Of a stretch of 64,000 nucleotides of DNA, positions 50,801 to 61,870 are shown piece by piece. The stretch spans positions 24,098,765-24,162,764 of the forward strand of contig NC_089281.1 in assembly GCF_963678975.1 (NCBI RefSeq), read 5' to 3'. Source of the DNA: Dysidea avara (Eukaryota; Porifera; Demospongiae; Dictyoceratida; Dysideidae). Below the pieces are notes generated by a model. It worked only from the letters and a program-made list of their open reading frames with translations, did no database searches and had not been told where the DNA came from. Each line of letters begins with the position of its first letter. Position 1 is the stretch's first letter. The position numbers and the translations under genes are program-made.

Positions 50801-53800
50801 GTCATTAATTATATTATTGCTTGTACCTCTCTTGCAAGATTCAATGATAACATCACTGCCATTTTCAGCCTCTGTATCTTTAGACCCTCTCCTATTCTTT
50901 GTGGCAGTGCTAATTGGTAAAATGGACACATCTGGTGGAATACTATTAGATGGACTTGTCATACTATGAGTCTGGAGTTTGAGAGGTCTCATTATCCCTA
51001 AGGTGGAAGTGGTAAAATTTGGGACAACAACTGGATGAACAGGTACTGATCCCAAATGATGTTTCTCTCTATGGAACACACTGAGGAATACCTGATAAGT
51101 AGGATCATCAATGATGACAATGCGCACATCTGTCAGAAGTACAGGACTGTGACATTTGTAACTACAAAGTGTTGAGAGCATAACATTAGCCACAAGTTCC
51201 TTTGACACAGCATATATTCCTGAACTGATTGGTGGAAATGAAATAGATTTGCATTCAAATCGTTCTGCTATGACCATTGCATTATTACAAGCACTTTTCA
51301 ATAGGGGACCACAGCTCTGTTTGTGCTGGTATGCCATAGGACCAACTGCGTGGATAACCATTTTGCATTTCAACTTTCCACCAGCAACTGTTGTTGCGAC
51401 TGCATCACCAGTAGCTACACTTCCACGTCGACTGATCAACTGGTTAGATGCTTTCTGAACTTCACCATCACTGGCTCTATCAATAGCAGCAGCCACACCC
51501 CCAGCATGTTGCAGACGATCATTTGCAGCATTCACTATGGCATCAACATCCTCATCTACAATATTACTGAGCTTTATGGTGACTCTCCTGGAGATCTTGG
51601 GCAAGTCAATAAAAACTGATTTTGTTGTAAGGCTTTGTACTAAGGCAGAGCTTTGAGCTGAGTTAGAGCATCGAAATGAAACATTAAGTTGCTTTCTTAC
51701 ATGCTGCATCTGTCGAGCATCAGTAGATAAGCATTTGATTTCTCCTTTCTTTGCATCATACTTGAAATAAGTGTGGTTGAAGGTTTTGTTGTACTCATCA
51801 ACTATTGCACTTGCCTGTTGTACATCACTAACTGATACTGAATGTTCCTTTAGTTTACCACCCATCATCAGCTCACGGTAGGCAGTAAACAGTTCCTCTT
51901 TGATCTTCTCCTCTGTGACATCATCACAGTCAATGTTGATGGTCATTGTCTGTTGATCATAAGACACTGCTGAATGTTGGTAGGCTCCTGTCTTCTCCAT
52001 TAAAGCAAGGATATCAGGATTGAGGTTAGATTCTTTAGCAAAAACAGTGTGTACTTTCTTTGGACTAGGCGAAATATTAGCAGCAGCCAAATATTTCTAA
52101 CAAAGGAATCAAAACAAATTATACTAAAATATGAGTCATACAGTACACATACAGTTATGTGGACAACTGGGCAAATACAGTACAGTTTTATGCAGAACAG
52201 TTATGTATAGGAATGTTACAACTCAGACAGCACGATTGATCACGTGAATGACATTGTAAATCACTAAAACTAAAACTAAAGCCACTGACTATAGATTACA
52301 TGGACACATACTGATTGCTGACCAATGAAAACTGAAGTGTTTTGGGCATGCGAGGTAAATGTTCCAAGCAAGCAGACCAGGAAGTACAATATAACACTTA
52401 AAGCTTGCACACGTCTATGCTTACGTGTACAGCACTCATGTGATGTCTTAAGGCAAATACAGCACTCCTTGTGTTATATTAGCCTCTTGACATGCATATG
52501 CCTCCTTGTGCTGTATTTTTTGTACACACACGTAGTAGTGCTTTAACTATAACCTAAGACAGTTGCCTAGTTTGTCTCAATGGTATGTAGCTACATCATT
52601 GGCTACTGTTGATGAGTATTCAGCTGTTAAGACTACAATACAAGACATTATAGTGCATTGTGTGGACTGGTATGACCCTGTCATCAGTAGCTATAACCAG
52701 TACTGTCTGCCTGAATGCAATAAAAGTGTAAATTATTATGGCAGTTATAGTGTAGTAAGTCATGACTAGTGAATACTAAGTACGTGACATCAGACAAGTG
52801 AACATGGCCTACGTGAGCTATACTTGCAAATCCAGCAACAATGACAACCTCTCTATATAACAGACCACGTTTTATGGTCTTACTTACTTTCTTTGGTGTA
52901 GTATCATCCTTAGCATTTTGCATTACTGTATCATTTTGTTGTTCGCTACATGGCACTTTTTGTTCTGATATTTCCTCAATGTCAGCCTTTTGTTTTAAGA
53001 TATTATCTAGTTGTTGTTTCTTTTGTTCTAATTCTTTTTGAAGTCGATAAATTTGTTGATCTCTTTGTTGCAATTCTTTACAATTACGCTGCAATTTTAG
53101 ATGATTTTCAGACAGCTCCTGGTTTTTCAAAAGTATTTCTTCATCTTGCTGTTTCAGCTTGCGATTATTTAGGTGTAATAGTTGGTCCTTCTGAAATAAT
53201 ATTTCATTTAGCTTTTGGAGTTCTTTATCTGACTGCAATTTTTGTTCCTTGATTACTTGATCTTTTACCTGAATCACATTTCTACACTCAGTCAAGTTTT
53301 GCTCATGGCGTACAACAGTGTTGAAAAGGTCAATAATGCTATCACTCTCATGTGGCAAGTGGCTATATTCAGTACCTCTCAAGCTCCTAATCACTTCTCC
53401 AATAGTTGGCCTATCAACTGGTTTTTTCTGCAGGCATCTCTCAACTAGACGTCTCAGTGCTGGTAAACTAGACATCTTAACAAGGAGGTGTTCTCTTCTC
53501 TGTACTTCTGACAGAATGACATCATCATCAGTTATTTTATCCTTTGGTGTTGGCCACTTCATGCTGGTAACATGCATACATACGCATCCAAATGAGAAGA
53601 TGTCGATTGGAGCACCATACACTGGGTTAACTGATAACGCCTCTGGAGGCATAAACACCATGTTACCAGGAGTTTGGGTGTGTCTATTAAAACCTGGTGA
53701 AATTATCTTAGCCATTCCGAGGTCACTTATTTTAGCTACTAGATGTTTAGTAAGAAGAATATTACTGGAGTAAAGATCCCTGTGGATGATGTTCTGACTG

Positions 53801-54216
53801 TGGAGGAACTGCAGACCCTGACACACATCTGTATATATGGAAAATTTGAAGTGTAAAGGAATATCTGTTTTCTCGTATTTCTCAATCAGGTCGGTTAGGC
53901 TGATGTGCATCAACTCCATCACTAGCCATGGCAACTTCGCTTTCTTTCCTCTTTCACTAGGGTAGTAAATTCCCAGGAACTGCACTACGTTAGGATGAAG
54001 AATTTTGCTACAATTTTCACACTCTGTAAGAAAGACTGACTTCCATTTCGAGTCCTCAGTATTAACCAGTATGGGATGCATTTCTTTCGCGGCACACACC
54101 GTCTCGTGCACGATCACTTCGTAGACACTTGCATACGAGCCGACTCCTATTGGCTCTTCTTTTGTCTTTGTCACCACAGACAGTTCAAAACTACTTTGTC
54201 CCTTCAATGTCGCCAT
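45572..54216 (-). CDS. Kinase - coiled coil - macro domain - RING - Deltex C-terminal fusion
   Basis: Four exons, 52888-54216, 50499-52096, 49957-50445 and 45572-45644, join in frame to 1,162 residues. The kinase (about 10-280) has GVGSYASV (24-31), AAK (K44), HRDLYSSN (145-152), DLG (165-167) and PPE (190-192), so it looks active and TKL-like. A coiled coil rich in Gln/Leu/Lys covers about 305-415. A putative KH/RRM-like stretch (about 465-585) precedes the macro domain (603-785: [28 protein letters not shown]), which should bind ADP-ribose. After a disordered linker comes a RING-like finger (977-1020, CTIC to CPAC, C-x2-C spacing) and a Deltex C-terminal domain (about 1027-1162: [31 protein letters not shown]). 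The ATG at 54216 (AGTATGGCG) is the first in frame. The second donor is GTTAAG; a stronger GTGAGT four bases upstream would break the frame. GLRX3 starts 275 bp downstream. A role in stress or immune signalling is inferred. Confidence 0.85.
46216..46367. mobile_element. Fold-back MITE in the 4.3-kb intron
   Basis: The left half (TAGGGATCATAGAAG, then GGTCGCCAACATCTGCAGAT) is mirrored in the right half (ATCTGCAGGTGTAGGCGATC, then TTCTATGACCATA). The arms are about 65 bp and include TCTGCAGATATACTAGTGGA. There is no open frame. Confidence 0.7.
46440..47170 (+). repeat. Repeat copy 1 carrying the expanded TCAG array
   Basis: Flanks of the tetranucleotide array match 48600-49240. Shared landmarks are AAAAGTGAAGT with a CATTAYACGCT block, CATTACACAG, AAGCATCTCTACAATC, GACACCTTGTGCTG / GACACCATTTGCTG, GGTAAGTCC and AGACACCTGTCGGGC / AGGTACCTGTCAGGC. 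It lies within the last intron of the kinase-macro-Deltex gene. Confidence 0.65.
46844..47124. repeat. (TCAG)n array, about 70 copies
   Basis: About 281 bp of uninterrupted TCAG/GTCA tetramers. All three forward frames stay open as a consequence of the repeat, giving an artefactual Ser/Gln/Val frame. The related repeat at 48600-49240 has only a few degenerate units at the same position, so the array expanded here. Confidence 0.97.
47811..47900. repeat. (CA)n microsatellite with CACG end
   Basis: About 36 CA units followed by several ACGC units. It lies inside the last intron of the kinase-macro-Deltex gene. Confidence 0.95.
48280..48574. mobile_element. 295-bp fold-back MITE in the 4.3-kb intron
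   Basis: The ends are CAAGTACACAAAAAAATTTGG and its complement CCAAATTTTTTTGTGTACTTG. Nearly the whole element is a hairpin: GACCATAGCACATCAA pairs with TTGATGTGCTATGGTC, and GATATTAAATCAC with GTGATTTAATATC. It has no coding capacity. Confidence 0.8.
48600..49240 (+). repeat. Repeat copy 2 with internal duplication
   Basis: Homologous to 46440-47170. A segment of about 160 bp is duplicated in tandem: 48650-48790 and 48810-48930 share AATTATCGTCTGAAAAGT, AGTATCCATTACG and CGAATCAAGAACTG. The TCAG site here reads only CAGTCAGTTACTTACTTACT, the short, pre-expansion-like state. Confidence 0.65.
52130..52560 (+). repeat. Dispersed repeat in kinase-macro-Deltex intron 1
   Basis: Matches 44275-44500 in GLRX3 intron 3 (CACGATTGATCACGTG, AAATCACTAAAACTA, CCAAGCAAGCAGACCAG, CTCTTGACATG, GTGCTTTAACTA). 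It fills more than half of the 791-bp intron (52097-52887) that separates the kinase exon from the macro exon. Confidence 0.65.
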
Positions 54217-54388
54217 ACTTAAAGTATCCCCACTCCTCCTAGCATAAATCACGTGCTGGAGGCTGCACGTGCTCAAACAAACTTGGCGTATTATGATCGT
54301 TGTATTAGAGTATTTTGCTATTTTGTAAATTTAATAATGCTCATCGTCATTACGGTCTTTTAACGTTTTTTTTCTAGGGACCATAAAA

Positions 54389-55077
54389 AGGGTTTCCACT
54401 CAAAATAGAAAGGTGTTTCATTTGTTGTTTCTAGAGATTTTCACACAGATTTAGCTACCTTTAAGTTAAAGCAAATAAGTGCTAATTTGTTATTGGAATG
54501 TTTGCAGCATTCGATATCAGCACAATTTTACCATGTGTAAATATCCAAAAAGTGGTCACGTGACCAAAAATCCCTTCATATAGGATTTCCACTGTAAAAT
54601 AAGATGATGCCTTAGCCTTTTTCATTGTTTCTGATGATTTTCATGCAGGTTTACCTTAAGATAAAACATATACAAGTGCTAATATATTATTAAACTGTCT
54701 ATTACTTTCAATATCAGTGCAGTTTTAACTGTTAATACCCAAAAATGGTCATGTGGCCAACAATCCCATTACAGCTATAAAGGATGTGCTATGACACTAC
54801 AAGATGTAGAATCCTTCATTATAAGGCAAGAAAATAGTGACTTTGGTCACCCTAAAATACAATGATTTTCTAATCAGATGTCTAGTTTAACTATTTTTGG
54901 TCACATGACCACTTTTTGTATGTTTTTGAGTGTTAAACTTATGCTGATACCTAATGCCACAAGCAATCCAATAATAAATTAGCACTTGTTTGCTTTATCT
55001 TAAAGGTCAGTCTGTATGAAAATCACCAGAAACAAAGTAACAAAAGGAAGCACTTTCCTATTTGAGTTGGAAACCCT
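54389..55077. mobile_element. Compound fold-back repeat upstream of the fusion gene
   Basis: Outer inverted ends are AGGGTTTCCACTCAAAATAG and, read inward, AGGGTTTCCAACTCAAATAG. A unit containing GATTTTCAYRCAG, AAGTGCTAATWTATTAT, TATCAGYRCA and TGGTCACGTGACC-like blocks occurs twice in direct orientation (about 54389-54570 and 54585-54760). It occurs a third time inverted (about 54890-55077). It begins about 170 bp upstream of the fusion gene's start codon, so it may abut or include its promoter. Confidence 0.65.
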
Positions 55078-57125
55078 ACCAGAAATTATTGTTACTGAGT
55101 AGGCAGTGTTCATTGATTATGCCTCGGATTATGCCCAGGGAGAAGAAAATTACAAGGGAGGGGATTTACAGGGAGGAACATAATGTACAATTAGCTATTG
55201 TCAAATGATTAGTTAGGATATGTATCACTACTTTGTATTTCTAATTTGGGTCATATTTTTGGCAGCAAAATCTTCTACTAGCTAGCTATACAGAATTATA
55301 GCTACCTAACTCAAATCTAAAATTCTATTTTCTTTGTATTTATATAGCTACGCAATCTTGCATCTTTCAGTTGATTATCACTGAACCAAATTGAATTTGA
55401 CCTGTTAGCTATACCCATCAAAAATCATGCACATTATATTAAGCTCAATTCTGAATGTTATAGAGGTGGATTCTGTAGAATTAATTGTGCATTCTGGACT
55501 GCATCTGTATTGACAGAAAAATTATTTGTTTGTTACTGTAAAACCATAGTTCCTTTTATCATGAAGCTGTACTCAACTGCTAATGAAAAGTTTCTGTTTT
55601 AACCAAGGAAGTTAGTAATGATGGTTCTGTCAATACTGCCTTCAAATTTTATCATAGGAAGTGTTGTTTTTAGATCACTGGTTTTCCCCAATGGTTGTGT
55701 TAGCCAATCTACAAAGAGTAAACAAGGTCATCATATTATAAATCTTGGGGAAAACCAAGGGCTTTAACTGGTTTAAGCAAATTTAGTAGAGTAACTATAC
55801 ATTGTAATAATTAATCTAATATTAAATTTATTTATAAGGATTTACAGCACCAGTGGTGAACTGGCTGGTCCTGCAGTCTGCTGTGTAATGATGTTAAGTA
55901 CTGTATGCTTGGAAAGTTGATGACAACAGAGAAAATTCATGACTGGACCGGCTGGGCAGCCTTGAACCTGCAGCCATTCAATTAATTAATGCTTGAATTG
56001 GAGAACCACTGCTGCAAATTCAGGATAAAATATGTAAATGGGATGGACTAGCTAGCACCCTCACATGAATTATGAAGTAGCACTAATTCTAAATAAGTGT
56101 ACGGTGTTTCCATGTGATTAATACAAGAATATAAAGCAATCAGGAAGGACAGGACAGACAAGAGAAGATACTGTAGAGACCTGCTTGTATATACAACACT
56201 TGTCTGGGAAGATGAAAGGTTATTGTCCTTTACTTTTAGTTATAATAATGTAACTATGTATATACTTCATTCAGGCAAGTGTTTTATTTGTTGTGCACAG
56301 TGCAGTATATCAACAGGGTAGTAGGTAGCTAGCTCATCATAATGCATTAGTGTACTTCCAACTTTAAATTGCATTCAATTATTAATTCTGAGCACACATA
56401 GTTTTGCTAAACTTTAATAGATCAGTCAACTACTCTAATAGAACATTCATCATTAAAATTCTTTACTATACATACTCCTAGACCACTTGAACTTCCACTC
56501 GAACTCGCCTGATCAGACACACATTCAGAGTTAACTACATAGAAGCAAAAAGTAACTGTTTGCATTTCACTATAGTTCAATCACAATAGCAATTTTATTG
56601 ATGTATACTCTCAACAGCTGAACAGCCGATTCTGAGAAGATCTGCACAAGCACCAAAGCTTAAGGAGACCTTAGTCAAGTAACACTTAAACTAAGAGGGA
56701 GGAGATGTAGTATATTAAGAGTGCACTGATTATCTGGCTCACATATATTATTGTTTTTGTTGAGTTTTGTGCATGTAGACTAGTTATAAATTTGCCTTTT
56801 AGCTTTGTATGATTGCTGTCATTATGATTGATAATTATTCTTAATCAAACTCTTAATTACTATACCATTGTAGCTAGTAGCTACGGTTGTACTAATAAAA
56901 AGAAATGTGTGATTGCATTAGACATCTAGACCTAGTACAAAGGTACATGTATAATTATAAGTTAGCTATAATGTATGGTTTAAAATATCACAGTAGGTGT
57001 ACAGAACATCTTAGTTACTGACAATTCATTATTCACATGAGTCAGAGGAAAGATATTCTACTCCTGCTGCGTGTGACTTAATGTAATGTGCGACTTAATG
57101 TAATATATGACTTTAGGCTTTGCTT
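55078..57125. other. 2 kb without a recognisable gene
   Basis: AT-rich spacer between the fusion gene's upstream side and the NLR's 3' side. No exon, RNA gene or clear repeat was seen. Confidence 0.45.
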
Positions 57126-57434
57126 TAGTGCTGAAATGAATAACAATTTTTACTATTCGAATAATAGTTGTGAACAAAATGATCAATTATTTGATTATTC
57201 TTTAAGGATGAATCAGAACCAAATCTTTGTTGGGCAGTAAGGCAAAGCATAAGAGCTATTTCTATCTCTTCTAAATGAATTTTTTCAGTATGAAAATGCC
57301 GCTTTTACGAGCTTCTAGAATGGCTTCATCCATCTGATCACTGCTTGCTACAGTGGTAACAAATTTTTGAATAGTGTGTTAATGAGTCATGCTGACCGAA
57401 TAGTTGAATATCCGAATAATTGTTTTCAGCACTA
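57126..57434. mobile_element. hAT-like MITE, TAGTGCTGAAA termini
   Basis: The left end TAGTGCTGAAATGAATAAC is mirrored by a right end that reads inward TAGTGCTGAAAACAATTATT. Internal ATTATTCGAATA-type palindromes resemble those of the MITE at 8518. The 309-bp length also agrees, but no matching 8-bp flanks were found. Confidence 0.6.
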
Positions 57435-58294
57435 GTTACAGTATAATTATTATAATTACACTGTATTTGCTTTTAAGGTGATAAATTAATTAAACACCTT
57501 ACTGGACTGTATGGTATAGTTTCGAAACTCTTTGAAATATGGCTTCATTCAAGTTTTTGTAAAAAATCCAAACTACTAATTTCCTAACCCTATACTAACA
57601 AAATTCCTAGAGAATTTCCTATCCCATGAATCTCCTAACTACTAATTCCCTAATTGAATTTCCTAACTCCACTAGCCAATTCTCCTAACCCCAACAGCTA
57701 TATCTCTAAACACTTGCTATACTGTAGATTTTCTAATATAAACAGTAAATCCAATACTGGAAACCGATGCCCACAATTAAATCTCCCTTGCTATAGCTAC
57801 GTATATGCTATTATACAGTAAGTAATTTGTCAATTGTGGCATCCTACCTCATTTTTGTTTTGTATGTAGGTTTTCAAAACCAGCTGTCAAAATCAGTAAA
57901 AAAATTTTTTCAAAATTGGCACATTTTCTGGCAATTTTTTTCAAAAATTGGCCAAACCATCTGCAAAATTGGCAAGACTTTCTAGTTAACACTGTTTCAT
58001 ATTTGGCAAAAATCAACTTTCCAAAATTGGTAAAATTAATTATTCACAGAACATGTACATTTAGCAAAATAATACTTGTTAATTGGCAAGTGTGCATGCT
58101 CAAAACTAATAGTCATTTAAAAGTAAGTTTATTCTAATATGTATATATGTGTAGATGAATAAGAATACAGTAAATGTTTGTATAGCGAACAAAATAATCA
58201 TACTACACTCTATCTAAAACAAGTACATGAATGTATTATATACGATTTATTACATAACTTCAAGCAGCTTTGGTTGAAGTTGGCTATATACATC
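57435..58294. repeat. Degenerate short-motif DNA downstream of the NLR
   Basis: Two motif-rich patches are visible. 57565-57720 repeats TTCCTAACTMCTAA-like units. 57880-58090 repeats AAAATTGGCAA-like units about eight times at irregular spacing. Neither looks coding. The NLR's 3' untranslated region probably ends in the second patch. Confidence 0.5.
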
Positions 58295-61200
58295 TTAAAA
58301 TGGCCTCAAGTATAAGTGTAACTTATCAGAATTGCTGCCTCTATGATGATTTACTTCTGTAACTTTACTCCCTACTTCATGAATCAACGAAACATTGCCT
58401 CTCACTTCAGTATTAATCCACAGTGTTAACTCCATTAGACTACAGTTATGGTATAAATAATCAATGAACTGGGTCAGTTGTTGCTCATTGAGGTGTTCAG
58501 TATGTCTAGCTGGCCATATAGTAACAAGTTTCAAATTTGACCCTACATGTATTGCTTTTCCTATTGCAATGATGTCACTTGATAATATATCCACATTGAT
58601 CAGTTTTAAAGTAGCTAAAAACTCCAGCATTTTCAAAAGATACAAAACTGCACAAGAAGTTAATGATCCCAGATTTATTATCAGACTTTTAACAGTAATA
58701 CTGTCTGTGCAAGTGGAAAGGACGGTTTCAATCCCATCTGTGCTTCCTTTTACTAATGTTATTTCTTTCAAATAGCCAGATGTTCTAATAAATTCATTAT
58801 CAACTTCACTGCAGCTTCCAGTTGGAGTAAACGCAAAAGATTTTAGACTGGTTGAAAAGTACAGCACTCTTGCTATCGAGCTGTTCACTTTAGTTGTTGC
58901 CAAAGTCTGCGATATGTTTACATTCTCAAGAGAGGCAGTGGCGAACAAAATGTGTATCAGAAGATCAACACCCTCATCTTCCAAGGGATTGCCAGCAAAA
59001 TTGACTGCTCTAATACTAATGTTGGAAGATTTTTCAAGCAAAATAGATTCGAAGAGTCTTATTCCTTCACAAGATATTTCATTATTGGATAGGTCAATGC
59101 TCCTGATCATATTCACATTAGATTTCAAGAAGGACAACAGATGAACAAATTCCTGATCTCCTATGGCATTATTTTGCAGTTCAACAAACTGGAGACAAGT
59201 GTAATACATAAATATAGAACACAGTTGTTCAAATTCAGCCTTGTTTATTAAACACTGATTCAATTTAATTGTGAGAAGCAAGATGTTCTTATTAGACAAA
59301 GGATTTAAATTTTCAATGCTAAGTTCATTTCTGCTCATTTCTAATGAAGACACCTTACAGCACTGCGACAACAACAATTCAAAAACTTGATGATCAGCTG
59401 ATGTATAATACAAGCTAAGTTCTCGTAAAGAAGAAGAGGACATTGCCTTAGATGCAATATCACATACTCCTGTTGACAACCTGTAGTTATGATCTAATAT
59501 TAGTGTCTGCAACGAAGGAATTGTTGTAATCACAGAAGAAATGATGCGAGAACTAACTTTAGTCAAATTGTTGCGTGCTATGTCTAAAGTGACTTTCAAA
59601 CCATGGTCAAATGGTTTGCATCTTAATAAGCCATTCAGTATGACTTCCAAGCCTGCATCGCCCACATTAGAAGAAAATAAGTTTAATTTACGTATTCTGT
59701 TCCCATAATATTGTAAAAAGTATCCCAAGGCACTGCAGCATCTGGAGTCAACTTGATAATAACTGAAATTAATTTTTCCCTTTAAGTGATCACCAAAAAT
59801 TATTGATAGCTTGGAATTGTTGGCTTCGTGAAGTGCAACAAGAACACGAGCAATATTTAGCTTTGTACTCCAAGATTGCACAAAAATGTTACAAAAGTTC
59901 ACCATTTTATGAAATAACTTTTCATTTACCAAATGGGTAATTCCTGCAAAAAATTGCCACATGACATGAAATCTTGGTGAGTGATAAGTGTTGGTGAAAA
60001 TATTGCACTGTTCAGGTTTTGATAGTTGGGATATGTGCCAGGCAGCACAAAATTCTTGCACTGTTAAGTGTAAAAAATTGTACATCTTAGAAACACCGTA
60101 AGGAGAATTTGCTATTGAAATAACAAGTAATCCCAGTCCATTAATATTGTCAGTTGCGCTGCATAAGATCTCATTTACAGCATCAGCGGTGAGATAAATT
60201 TTATCACGGAGGATCGCCCCATAAGCAATGTAGCAAATTTGCTTGAACTGTAGTCTAACATCTTCAGGCAGGTGATTTAGTGACCGTAAAGATATAATTT
60301 CTTCTTCATTACAGGTGCGCAAATTGACATAGCGCAGAATCAATTGGATACATAACAAAGTGTATAGCTCTGTGATTTTATCAGGAAGACTACCAACTGT
60401 TATGTACAAATGAATGATAATTGCAACATTAATTGGCACATTGAGAAGGTTCTGGACTGTTGAGTTATTTTCAATGGTTTTGATTAAGCCAGGAATTCTG
60501 TTTTTCAAAGTTTGTTTGGGTTCTAGTGTTGTATGGATATACTGATATGCTTGTTCCAGGTTAAAACCAAGAATTTGTATTCTCTGTGAAGCTCTACGCT
60601 TTATGCTTTGGCATGACTCAGGCCGAGAGGTGTAAAGTGCTGTACATTTTGGCAAGTCTTCAGTAAGTTTAGAAAACAAAGGATGCTTCCTTAATTTTAA
60701 AGGCAACTCGTCAAAACCCTCAAAAATAAAGCATACATTCTCCCCATTAGTTCTTGTAATTTCTTGGAAAATGCCCTCTTTCATTTTTTCATCTAATGTC
60801 AGCAAAAAATCTTTAACTGATTTTGCTTCCTGTAGAGGTGGGTTTCTTAATGCTAGAAGAATAAGAGCAGAATACTGATTAAATATGACACCCTTTGACC
60901 ATAGCTTACAGATTTGCATTGCTAAAGTTGTTTTGCCCATGCCTGGGCCACCTTCAATGAGGCATATTCTTTCTCTTCCTGCTGGAAAATTTAATAACTC
61001 ATTTAGTTTAATGCATTCATGGTGAGTTATAACGTCTTCGACAGAACCCACAATTGCATCATCATCTTGGCCTAGTTTAACAAGTGTTAAATTTATATAT
61101 TCTGAACTAACATAACTCAGGGATTCATCAGCTGAGGCTGAGATGGTAAGATTATCATACCTAAGTTGTAGAAATTTGCGATATGCAGTAAAGCTTGTAG

Positions 61201-61870
61201 AGAAATATTGGTTTTGTGTCAAGTTCAGAGGAGTAGTGGCTATGTACTGCAACGCATCAGCAGCTTGTTTGTTATTGGCCTTGATTAAACTGCTCATTAG
61301 GCGATGATACGTAGCAAGGTCTTGATACTTCTCCTGCCATTTGACAAACAGTTCATGTTTCTGTCTTTCATAGTCATGAGGATGGCAATGAATGATTACT
61401 CTTTTGTCTGCTTCTTCAAGACCAAGATAAGGTACCAGTGATTCCCATTCACACAATACTCTACAAAAGGTACGTAAATGAACTTGAGTACATTTACTTG
61501 TTGGTAGATTAGGGTAGACTTCATCATATGATGGTGGTAGTGGTTTAGCTAGAAATTTTGTGACCATACTCTTGATGGTTGACTTAAGAAGTTCGTTGCG
61601 AGATTCTGAAATGCAATTCAGAAAATTTTCAAAAGTAGCATCTTTACCGTTTAGCTGCTTCCATTTCAACAGAAGCTGATACTTTTGCTCTGTGTAATGA
61701 CGTGGATAATCCTTCATAATTGCATTACGATGCATATCATTCAATCCCAAGAAAGGGACAAGGCTTTCCCAACTCACTATTTCTTCTGAAATTACTCTAA
61801 GGTGATATTCTTGACACTTGCTGGTCCATGACACACGTTCACTTGATGATTCTTCAGTTTTCTCAACCAT
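58295..61870 (-). CDS. NLR: two death-fold-like domains, NACHT, leucine-rich repeats
   Basis: One uninterrupted exon of 1,191 residues. Two similar death-fold-like modules lie at about 16-90 and 128-200; each has a WESLVPFLGL / WESLVPYLGL core followed by an HxYERQKxELxxKW-like helix. The NACHT domain starts near 300 with Walker A GGPGMGKTT (307-315), Walker B FIFEGFDELP (381-390, Glu where Asp is usual before GFDEL) and a YTSRPES sensor (413-419). From about 720 onward are degenerate leucine-rich repeats such as LQNNAIGDQEF and IDLSNNEISCEGI. This is the plan of the bona fide NLR intracellular immune receptors that are abundant in sponges. I place the start at the ATG at 61870. The frame stays open to 62059, but that part is TACTGTA-repeat-rich and unlike protein. 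An AATATTATAG just upstream may be the end of a 5' intron. Confidence 0.9.
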   Translation of the reverse strand: MVEKTEESSSERVSWTSKCQEYHLRVISEEIVSWESLVPFLGLNDMHRNAIMKDYPRHYTEQKYQLLLKWKQLNGKDATFENFLNCISESRNELLKSTIKSMVTKFLAKPLPPSYDEVYPNLPTSKCTQVHLRTFCRVLCEWESLVPYLGLEEADKRVIIHCHPHDYERQKHELFVKWQEKYQDLATYHRLMSSLIKANNKQAADALQYIATTPLNLTQNQYFSTSFTAYRKFLQLRYDNLTISASADESLSYVSSEYINLTLVKLGQDDDAIVGSVEDVITHHECIKLNELLNFPAGRERICLIEGGPGMGKTTLAMQICKLWSKGVIFNQYSALILLALRNPPLQEAKSVKDFLLTLDEKMKEGIFQEITRTNGENVCFIFEGFDELPLKLRKHPLFSKLTEDLPKCTALYTSRPESCQSIKRRASQRIQILGFNLEQAYQYIHTTLEPKQTLKNRIPGLIKTIENNSTVQNLLNVPINVAIIIHLYITVGSLPDKITELYTLLCIQLILRYVNLRTCNEEEIISLRSLNHLPEDVRLQFKQICYIAYGAILRDKIYLTADAVNEILCSATDNINGLGLLVISIANSPYGVSKMYNFLHLTVQEFCAAWHISQLSKPEQCNIFTNTYHSPRFHVMWQFFAGITHLVNEKLFHKMVNFCNIFVQSWSTKLNIARVLVALHEANNSKLSIIFGDHLKGKINFSYYQVDSRCCSALGYFLQYYGNRIRKLNLFSSNVGDAGLEVILNGLLRCKPFDHGLKVTLDIARNNLTKVSSRIISSVITTIPSLQTLILDHNYRLSTGVCDIASKAMSSSSLRELSLYYTSADHQVFELLLSQCCKVSSLEMSRNELSIENLNPLSNKNILLLTIKLNQCLINKAEFEQLCSIFMYYTCLQFVELQNNAIGDQEFVHLLSFLKSNVNMIRSIDLSNNEISCEGIRLFESILLEKSSNISIRAVNFAGNPLEDEGVDLLIHILFATASLENVNISQTLATTKVNSSIARVLYFSTSLKSFAFTPTGSCSEVDNEFIRTSGYLKEITLVKGSTDGIETVLSTCTDSITVKSLIINLGSLTSCAVLYLLKMLEFLATLKLINVDILSSDIIAIGKAIHVGSNLKLVTIWPARHTEHLNEQQLTQFIDYLYHNCSLMELTLWINTEVRGNVSLIHEVGSKVTEVNHHRGSNSDKLHLYLRPF

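Noticed and set aside
52684-52887. C-terminal continuation of the kinase frame into 67 residues
   Set aside because: A strong GTAAGTAAG donor at 52887 and the in-phase macro exon at 52096 show this is intron read-through.
54217-54276. Upstream extension of the kinase reading frame
   Set aside because: It would start at TTG; the first ATG, at 54216, has a good context and precedes the kinase domain by a normal distance.
57126-57434. Calling the element a proven hAT insertion
   Set aside because: The termini fit, but flanking 8-bp sequences differ, so only a hAT-like label is justified.
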